A DNA stretch of 19,511 nt from an uncultured Bacilli bacterium. Its GTDB lineage: Bacteria; Bacillota_I; Bacilli_A; RF39; UBA660. The notes under the pieces are model-generated. The model saw only the letters and a list, made by a program, of their open reading frames with translations. It was not told the DNA's origin and did not search any database. Made by a program: the position numbers and the translations under genes. The DNA lies in contig CANQFX010000017.1 in assembly GCA_947600015.1 (NCBI GenBank), positions 1 to 19,511 of the forward strand, written 5' to 3'. Position 1 is the first letter of the stretch, and each line of letters opens with the position of its first letter. Shown here piece after piece: positions 13,443-17,562 of the stretch.

Positions 13443-13793
13443 ATGGCTGAGGTAAGAAAAAAACCAAAAGTAGACAAATATAATATTGAAGATATAGATG
13501 TATCTTCAGAAGAAAAAAAGAAAAACAATAAAAAAGGAACAGTTCAAAAAGCAACACCAACGTCACAGAAAAAAAAGACTGAAAAACCAAAACAAAAAAA
13601 GGAAAAAAAGAGTTTATGGGTTCGTTTTCGTATTTTCTGTCATGGGGTAAAAACAGAAGCAGGAAAGATTCATTGGCCTAGTAAGAATGATATGTTAAAA
13701 TATTCTGTTGCGACGATATCATTTGTTATCTTTTGCGCTTTGTTCTTTTATCTAATTGATGTTATTTTTGCATTAATTCAATCATTATTTTAA
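13443..13793 (+). CDS. secE: Preprotein translocase subunit SecE with long basic N-terminal tail
   Basis: SecE clamps SecY in the Sec translocon. The functional core lies at about residues 58-116: an amphipathic helix with VKTEAGKIHWPSKNDM (IHWPS at 76-80 is the SecE signature) and one transmembrane helix at 88-113. It matches the single-TM Gram-positive form of about 60 residues. The first ~57 residues are an added Lys/Glu/Gln/Thr-rich, low-complexity cytoplasmic extension. ATG 13443 is preceded by AGGTGAGA. nusG follows after 16 nt, as in nearly all bacteria, so the two form one operon. Confidence 0.93.
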   Translation: MAEVRKKPKVDKYNIEDIDVSSEEKKKNNKKGTVQKATPTSQKKKTEKPKQKKEKKSLWVRFRIFCHGVKTEAGKIHWPSKNDMLKYSVATISFVIFCALFFYLIDVIFALIQSLF

Positions 13794-13809
13794 GTAGAGG
13801 AGTAAATTT

Positions 13810-14346
13810 ATGGAAAAACAATGGTATGTAGTAAATACTTATTCTGGTCATGAAAATAAAGTAAAAGAAAAACTGGAAATGAGAGCAGAATCTATGGATA
13901 TGCAAGATTATATTTTTCGAGTTGTGATTCCTGAAGAAAAAGTAGTAGAAGTAAAAGATGGAGTGACAAAAGAAAAAATTAAGAAGATGTTTCCTGGTTA
14001 TATTTTAGTTGAGATGGTTATGACAGATGAGGCTTGGTATGTAGTTCGTAATACTCCAGGAGTAACGGGCTTTATTGGTTCTAGTGGAAAAGGAGCAAAG
14101 CCTACTCCATTACAACCTTATGAAGTAGATAAAATTCTTGGTAATATGGGAATCAGTCGTATGGATGTTGATACAGAATTGAAAGAAGGCGTTTCTGTCA
14201 AGATTATTGCTGGTCCATTTAGTGGAATGTTTGGAAAAGTTGAGTCTGTTGATTTACCAAGTCAAAAGGTAATGCTAATTGTTGACTTATTTGGACAAGA
14301 AACTTCGGTAGAAGTAGAATTAAGTCAAATAGAAAAAGCTTCCTAA
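13810..14346 (+). CDS. nusG: Transcription termination/antitermination factor NusG
   Basis: NusG binds RNA polymerase and modulates pausing, termination and coupling to translation. The 178-residue protein has the NGN domain at about 1-95 (KQWYVVNTYSGHENKVKEKL; FPGYILVEM; VRNTPGVTGFIG) and the C-terminal KOW domain at about 125-175 (VKIIAGPFSGMFGKVESVD). Length and both domains are standard. It shares the secE promoter, with AGAGGAG as ribosome site. No terminator follows. An inverted repeat CTTCCT/AGGAAG (14339-14344 with 14362-14367) lies over its stop and the rplK -35 region but has no T run. Confidence 0.97.
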   Translation: MEKQWYVVNTYSGHENKVKEKLEMRAESMDMQDYIFRVVIPEEKVVEVKDGVTKEKIKKMFPGYILVEMVMTDEAWYVVRNTPGVTGFIGSSGKGAKPTPLQPYEVDKILGNMGISRMDVDTELKEGVSVKIIAGPFSGMFGKVESVDLPSQKVMLIVDLFGQETSVEVELSQIEKAS

Positions 14347-14349
14347 TAC

Positions 14350-14378
14350 TTGCAAAAGATGAGGAAGTATGTTATTAT
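14350..14378 (+). promoter_or_regulatory. Promoter for rplK-rplA
   Basis: TTGCAA (14350-14355), a 17-nt spacer ending TGT, and TATTAT (14373-14378) form an extended -10 promoter. The predicted start near 14385 gives a leader of about 114 nt, which is long for this window. Confidence 0.7.
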
Positions 14379-14385
14379 TTAATGG

Positions 14386-14465
14386 CTATATTTTAATTAA
14401 TATAGATTTAGTGGGAAGCATGGTTTGCATTTAATAAAAGCGGTAATCAAGCTATTTGGACCACT
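14386..14465 (+). promoter_or_regulatory. Structured leader of rplK-rplA, candidate L1 autoregulatory site
   Basis: CTATATT (14386-14392) pairs with AATATAG (14399-14405). AGTGG (14410-14414) can then pair with CCACT (14461-14465), enclosing a domain that contains GCA/TGC and AGC/GCT mini-stems. In E. coli ribosomal protein L1 represses its operon by binding the rplK leader, so this is the expected place for such a site. I cannot match a defined L1 consensus by eye. Confidence 0.45.
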
Positions 14466-14498
14466 CGCGAAAACTAAAAAAGAAAGGATGTGTTTTTC

Positions 14499-14927
14499 GT
14501 GGCAAAGGATGCAGTGAAAAAAATTAAATTACAAATTCCTGCAGGAAAAGCAACGCCAGCTCCACCAGTTGGAACCGTTTTAGGACCTGCCGGAATTAAT
14601 TTACAAGATTTCTGTACAAAATATAATGATGCAACAAGAGATAAGATGGGAGATATTTTACCAGTAGAAATTTCCATTTATGAAGATAGAAGTTTCGATT
14701 TTGTAATTAAGACTCCACCAACAAGTTTCTTACTTAAGAAGTATGCAAAAATTAATAAAGGGTCTGTTAAAGGATCAAATGAAATTGTTGCAACACTTAC
14801 GAAAGAGCAACTTAAAGAAATTGCAGAAATTAAATTACCTGATTTGAATGCATATACAGTAGAAGAAGCAATGAAAATTGTTGCTGGTACTGCAAAAAAT
14901 ATGGGCATTGCAATTGAAGGAGAATAA
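14499..14927 (+). CDS. rplK: Ribosomal protein L11 (uL11)
   Basis: L11 forms the stalk base at the GTPase-associated centre of the 50S subunit. The start is taken as GTG 14499 (protein start MAKDAVKKIKLQIPAGKA), which matches the conserved L11 N terminus and gives 142 residues, the normal size. The GTG at 14490 would add FFV-type residues not seen in L11 and overlaps the ribosome site AAAGGATG. Family hallmarks are PAGKATPAPPVGTVLGPAGIN near the N terminus and the C-terminal LPDLNAYTVEEAMKIVAGTAKNMGI. It is co-transcribed with rplA after a 76-nt spacer that contains alternative helices. Confidence 0.97.
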   Translation: MAKDAVKKIKLQIPAGKATPAPPVGTVLGPAGINLQDFCTKYNDATRDKMGDILPVEISIYEDRSFDFVIKTPPTSFLLKKYAKINKGSVKGSNEIVATLTKEQLKEIAEIKLPDLNAYTVEEAMKIVAGTAKNMGIAIEGE

Positions 14928-14942
14928 TAAGAATTATTTAAT

Positions 14943-14996
14943 CATATAGGTTTTACCTATGTGGAAGGAAAAATCCGCTTTTACCACATAAGGAGG
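14943..14996 (+). promoter_or_regulatory. Mutually exclusive helices masking the rplA ribosome site
   Basis: Helix A pairs CATATAGG (14943-14950) with CCTATGTG (14956-14963) around TTTTA, using one T-G pair. Helix B pairs CCTATGTGG (14956-14964) with CCACATAAGG (14984-14993) with a 1-nt bulge, and covers the first part of the Shine-Dalgarno AAGGAGG (14990-14996). The two helices share 14956-14963 and cannot coexist. This looks like a translational switch for L1 synthesis. The role is inferred from base pairing only. Confidence 0.5.
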
Positions 14997-15003
14997 AAAG
15001 AAA

Positions 15004-15699
15004 ATGAAAAAAAGAAGTAAAAAATATACTGAAGCGATATCTAAAATAGAAAAAAATAAAGTATATTCAAAAGAAGAAGCAGTTAAATTAGTTAAAATGA
15101 CTTCTACTAGTTCATTTGATGGTTCTGTTGAGATTGCAATGCGATTAAATCTTGATACGAAAAAAGCAGATCAACAATTACGAGGTGCAATTGTACTTCC
15201 TAAAGGAACTGGTAAGACAAATAGAGTATTGGTTATTGCTAAAGGAGAAAAGGCAACGCAGGCAAAAGAAGCAGGTGCTGACTATGTTGGCGATGTCGAT
15301 ATGCTAGAAAAAATTGAAAAAGAAAATTGGTTCGATTTTGATACTATGATTGCAACTCCTGATATGATGCCTTTACTTGGAAAATTAGGTAGGGTATTAG
15401 GACCAAAAGGTTTGATGCCAAACCCTAAAACAGGAACTGTTACAATGGATGTTAGTAAAGCCGTTTCTGAAGTAAAAGCAGGTCGTGTAGAGTACAGGAC
15501 AGATAGTTTTGGAAATATCCATGGAGTTATTGGAAAAGTATCTTTTTCTGAGGAAGACCTACTTGCTAATTTAGATGCGTTTGTTGCACAAATTTTAAGA
15601 ATTAAGCCTGCAACAGTAAAAGGGGACTATGTAAAGAATATATCAATTTCTTCTACCATGGGTCCTGGAATTAAAGTTGAAAATAATTTTGACAAATAA
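15004..15699 (+). CDS. rplA: Ribosomal protein L1 (uL1)
   Basis: L1 forms the mobile L1 stalk near the E site and commonly represses its own operon. The 231 residues are standard. The signature GKLGRVLGPKGLMPNPKTGTV lies at about 126-146, and the C terminus contains VKGDYVKNISISSTMGPG. AAGGAGG precedes the ATG by 7 nt. The -35 element of the rplJ promoter overlaps its last codons, so no terminator separates it from the next operon. Confidence 0.98.
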   Translation: MKKRSKKYTEAISKIEKNKVYSKEEAVKLVKMTSTSSFDGSVEIAMRLNLDTKKADQQLRGAIVLPKGTGKTNRVLVIAKGEKATQAKEAGADYVGDVDMLEKIEKENWFDFDTMIATPDMMPLLGKLGRVLGPKGLMPNPKTGTVTMDVSKAVSEVKAGRVEYRTDSFGNIHGVIGKVSFSEEDLLANLDAFVAQILRIKPATVKGDYVKNISISSTMGPGIKVENNFDK

Positions 15700-15717
15700 A
15701 AAAAATTAGTATATAAT
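15689..15717 (+). promoter_or_regulatory. Consensus promoter for rplJ-rplL
   Basis: TTGACA (15689-15694), exactly 17 nt and TATAAT (15712-15717): a perfect SigA consensus promoter, the best in the window. The -35 overlaps the last rplA codons. The predicted start is near 15724. Confidence 0.92.
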
Positions 15718-15723
15718 AAAGAC

Positions 15724-15826
15724 AATTTATTGGTGCCATAGACAGTAGGTATAAAATTAAATCCTACCGAGGACTGAATGTAGTAGATAAAAAGTTCTTT
15801 GGCTGTCTAGGTTAAGGAACTTTTTT
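15724..15826 (+). promoter_or_regulatory. L10-type leader with attenuator (rplJL autoregulation)
   Basis: The leader contains TAGACAG (15739-15745) complementary to CTGTCTA (15803-15809), the hairpin GTAGG/CCTAC (15745-15749 with 15763-15767), and the conserved-looking tract CCGAGGACTGAATGTAG. This is the layout of the ribosomal L10 leader. In Bacillus subtilis the L10(L12)4 complex binds this RNA and favours premature termination. Here CTGTCTA sits in the loop of the terminator hairpin, so leader closure and terminator formation should influence each other. Confidence 0.85.
15789..15826 (+). terminator. Attenuator hairpin in the rplJ leader
   Basis: AAAAAGTTCTTT (15789-15800) pairs with AAGGAACTTTTT (15814-15825) through 12 bp with one T-G pair and a 13-nt loop, and is followed by T. 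It lies before the rplJ ribosome site, so it works as an attenuator rather than an end-of-operon terminator. Confidence 0.82.
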
Positions 15827-15859
15827 ATGGCATCCCTAAATAAAATAAGGAGGTGTTTT

Positions 15860-16354
15860 ATGGCAAGTGAAGCAATCTTAAAACAAAAGCAACTAGTTAT
15901 CGATGAAATTAAAGATCGAGTTCAAAAGGCAAATACGATTGTATTGTTTGACTATCGTGGAATTACGGATAGTGAAGCAAAGGAATTGCGTCGCAAGTTA
16001 AAAGAAGCTAATGCAGACTACAAAGTATATAAAAATACATTGATGTCTCGTGCTTTTGATGACTTAGGAATTGATCTTAAAGAATCATTAAATGGCCCTA
16101 GTGCCTTTGCATATGGTGAAGATCAAGTTGCGCCAATTAAGATATTGTCTGATTTTGCAAAAGATCACCCAGCATTAATTTTAAAAGTAGGGATTGTAGA
16201 TGGAGAAAAAGCAGATCAAGCAAAACTTGCAGAGTATGCAACAATTCCATCTCGCGAAGGACTACTTACCATGCTTGCTGGTGGTATGATTGGTATTGCA
16301 AGAGACTTATCTATTTGCTTAGACTTATATAGTAAGCAAAAAGAAGAAAATTAA
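15860..16354 (+). CDS. rplJ: Ribosomal protein L10 (uL10)
   Basis: L10 anchors the L7/L12 dimers at the stalk and, as L10(L12)4, represses its own operon. The start is ATG 15860 after the strong AAGGAGGTG (15847-15855), giving 164 residues. An in-frame ATG at 15827 would begin inside the attenuator tail and add residues that L10 lacks. Family features are VLFDYRGITDSEAKELRRKLKEANADYKVYKNTL near residues 28-61 and NGPSAFAYG around 80-88. The C-terminal helix of roughly 25-30 residues that carries L12 dimers is present (EGLLTMLAGGMIGIARDLSICLDLYSKQK). rplL follows after 23 nt. Confidence 0.97.
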   Translation: MASEAILKQKQLVIDEIKDRVQKANTIVLFDYRGITDSEAKELRRKLKEANADYKVYKNTLMSRAFDDLGIDLKESLNGPSAFAYGEDQVAPIKILSDFAKDHPALILKVGIVDGEKADQAKLAEYATIPSREGLLTMLAGGMIGIARDLSICLDLYSKQKEEN

Positions 16355-16377
16355 AAAAATTAAAGGAGGAAAATAAA

Positions 16378-16746
16378 ATGGCTAAATTAACCAAAGAAGA
16401 TTTTATCAGTAGTTTAAAAGAAATGACTTTATTAGAAATTAAAGAATTAGTAGATGCAATGAAGGAGGAATTTGGAGTAGACCCATCTGCTGTTGCAGTT
16501 GCTGCTCCAGTGGCAGGTGCTGCTAGTGATGCTGCACCAAGTACTGTATCAGTATCTATTGCTGATGCAGGTGCTGCTAAAGTTGCTGTTATTAAAGTCG
16601 TTAAAGAAATTACTGGATTGGGATTAAAAGAATCTAAAGACATTGTTGATAATAATGGTGTTGTTAAAGAAAATATTTCAACTGCTGAAGCTGATGAAAT
16701 CAAAGCTAAGCTTGAAGAAGCTGGAGCTACAGTAGAAGTTAAGTAA
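16378..16746 (+). CDS. rplL: Ribosomal protein L7/L12 (bL12)
   Basis: This is the stalk protein that recruits and stimulates translational GTPases. The 122 residues are standard. They comprise the N-terminal dimerisation helices (LTKEDFISSLKEMTLLEIKELVDAMKEEFGVD), an Ala/Val/Pro-rich hinge at about 38-56, and the globular C-terminal domain with KVAVIKVVKEITGLGLKESKDIVD and the final EEAGATVEVK. AAAGGAGG precedes the ATG. Its terminator begins within the last codons. Confidence 0.98.
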   Translation: MAKLTKEDFISSLKEMTLLEIKELVDAMKEEFGVDPSAVAVAAPVAGAASDAAPSTVSVSIADAGAAKVAVIKVVKEITGLGLKESKDIVDNNGVVKENISTAEADEIKAKLEEAGATVEVK

Positions 16747-16760
16747 TTAACTTCTTTTTT
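16734..16760 (+). terminator. Intrinsic terminator of rplJ-rplL
   Basis: AGAAGTTAA (16734-16742) pairs perfectly with TTAACTTCT (16747-16755) around a 4-nt loop that holds the rplL stop codon. A T run continues to 16760. Confidence 0.85.
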
Positions 16761-16778
16761 AAAAAAATAAAAAAATGT

Positions 16779-16807
16779 TTGACATTTTTTACATTTTAGT
16801 GTAGTAT
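16779..16807 (+). promoter_or_regulatory. Promoter for the RsmC-like gene (and possibly rpoB)
   Basis: TTGACA (16779-16784), a 17-nt spacer and TAGTAT (16802-16807). The predicted start is near 16814. It separates rpoB expression from rplJL. Confidence 0.8.
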
Positions 16808-16817
16808 ATGTTTCGAA

Positions 16818-16862
16818 AGGGAGAAAACTAAATCAATTATTCAGTTTTCTCCTTCTTTTTTT
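16818..16862 (+). terminator. Promoter-proximal terminator-like hairpin before the RsmC-like gene
   Basis: GGAGAAAACT (16820-16829) pairs perfectly with AGTTTTCTCC (16843-16852) around a 13-nt loop, followed by TTC and seven T residues. It starts about 4 nt after the predicted transcription start and ends 19 nt before the gene, so most initiations could yield an RNA of about 48 nt. Attenuation or 5'-end stabilisation are the two readings. Confidence 0.75.
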
Positions 16863-16881
16863 CACGTTGAAGGAGATTAAA

Positions 16882-17466
16882 ATGGGGCAATATTTTACCA
16901 ATGAGAAGTTGCCTAGTAATATGCAACGCAGAGAATGTTTTGTGCGAGGGCACAAATTTATATTTTTTACCGATAATGGTGTATTTTCAAAGGACGGTTT
17001 GGATTTTGGCAGTAGACTTCTTTTAGAAACAATCCCGCTAGAAGAAGTTGGAGGCAAAATTCTTGATATGGGATGTGGTTACGGAGTTTTTGGTATTGTG
17101 CTTCAAAAACTTACTTCAGCACAGGTAGATATGGTTGATGTGAATTTGCGCGCACTTCATTTGACAGAATTGAATATAAAGGAAAATCATGTAAATCATA
17201 TTCATGTGTTTGCAAGTAATGTGTATGAAAAAATCATATCAAAATATTCTGCTATTATTACCAATCCACCAATTCGGGCTGGTAAAAAAGTCGTTTATGA
17301 TATAGTGATGAATGCGAAAAATTATTTAGAAAATGATGGAAAATTGTTCTTTGTAATTCGAAAAGAACAGGGTGCTAAATCGCTAATTGTCGACTTAAAA
17401 AAAATATATACTGTAGAGGTATTAGAAAAGAAAAAGGGATATTTTATCGTGAAGTGTAGTTTATAA
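16882..17466 (+). CDS. RsmC/YbxB-type class I SAM-dependent methyltransferase
   Basis: This 194-residue methyltransferase has the SAM-binding motif I LDMGCGYG at 61-68 and the acidic motif II VDVNLRAL at 85-92. The N6-adenine/guanine-type catalytic motif NPPIRAGK at 128-135 is typical of RsmC and RlmG, which methylate rRNA guanines. It corresponds to YbxB, found between rplL and rpoB in Bacillus subtilis, and has only the catalytic half of E. coli RsmC. Exact rRNA target is not known from the sequence. The start is ATG 16882 with AAGGAGAT in front; an in-frame TTG at 16867 precedes the ribosome site and is rejected. A promoter and terminator-like hairpin lie directly upstream. Confidence 0.92.
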   Translation: MGQYFTNEKLPSNMQRRECFVRGHKFIFFTDNGVFSKDGLDFGSRLLLETIPLEEVGGKILDMGCGYGVFGIVLQKLTSAQVDMVDVNLRALHLTELNIKENHVNHIHVFASNVYEKIISKYSAIITNPPIRAGKKVVYDIVMNAKNYLENDGKLFFVIRKEQGAKSLIVDLKKIYTVEVLEKKKGYFIVKCSL

Positions 17467-17495
17467 TTGACAACTTGTTTTTGTTGTGTTAATAA
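17467..17495 (+). promoter_or_regulatory. rpoB: Candidate promoter for rpoB
   Basis: TTGACA (17467-17472), a 17-nt spacer and TAATAA (17490-17495). The -35 starts right after the methyltransferase stop. The spacer contains a small inverted repeat ACAAC/GTTGT. The leader to the GTG start would be about 60 nt. Confidence 0.5.
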
Positions 17496-17562
17496 TATAA
17501 ATTGCAATATATTTTTGATAAATGTATTTCTTGAAAAATGATTATGTGTGGGGTGAATATTA

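Noticed and set aside
14339..14367. Inverted repeat CTTCCT/AGGAAG as a nusG terminator
   Set aside because: No T run follows the right arm, and the repeat overlaps the rplK -35 region; a terminator role is not supported.
15827..15859. Upstream in-frame ATG of rplJ
   Set aside because: It begins directly after the attenuator T run, has no ribosome site, and adds residues absent from L10; AAGGAGGTG supports 15860.
16311..16703. 130-codon antisense ORF across the rplJ end and rplL
   Set aside because: It mirrors the Ala/Val-rich L7/L12 hinge; the low-complexity Ser/Ala/Thr composition is the complement of that hinge, not a real protein.
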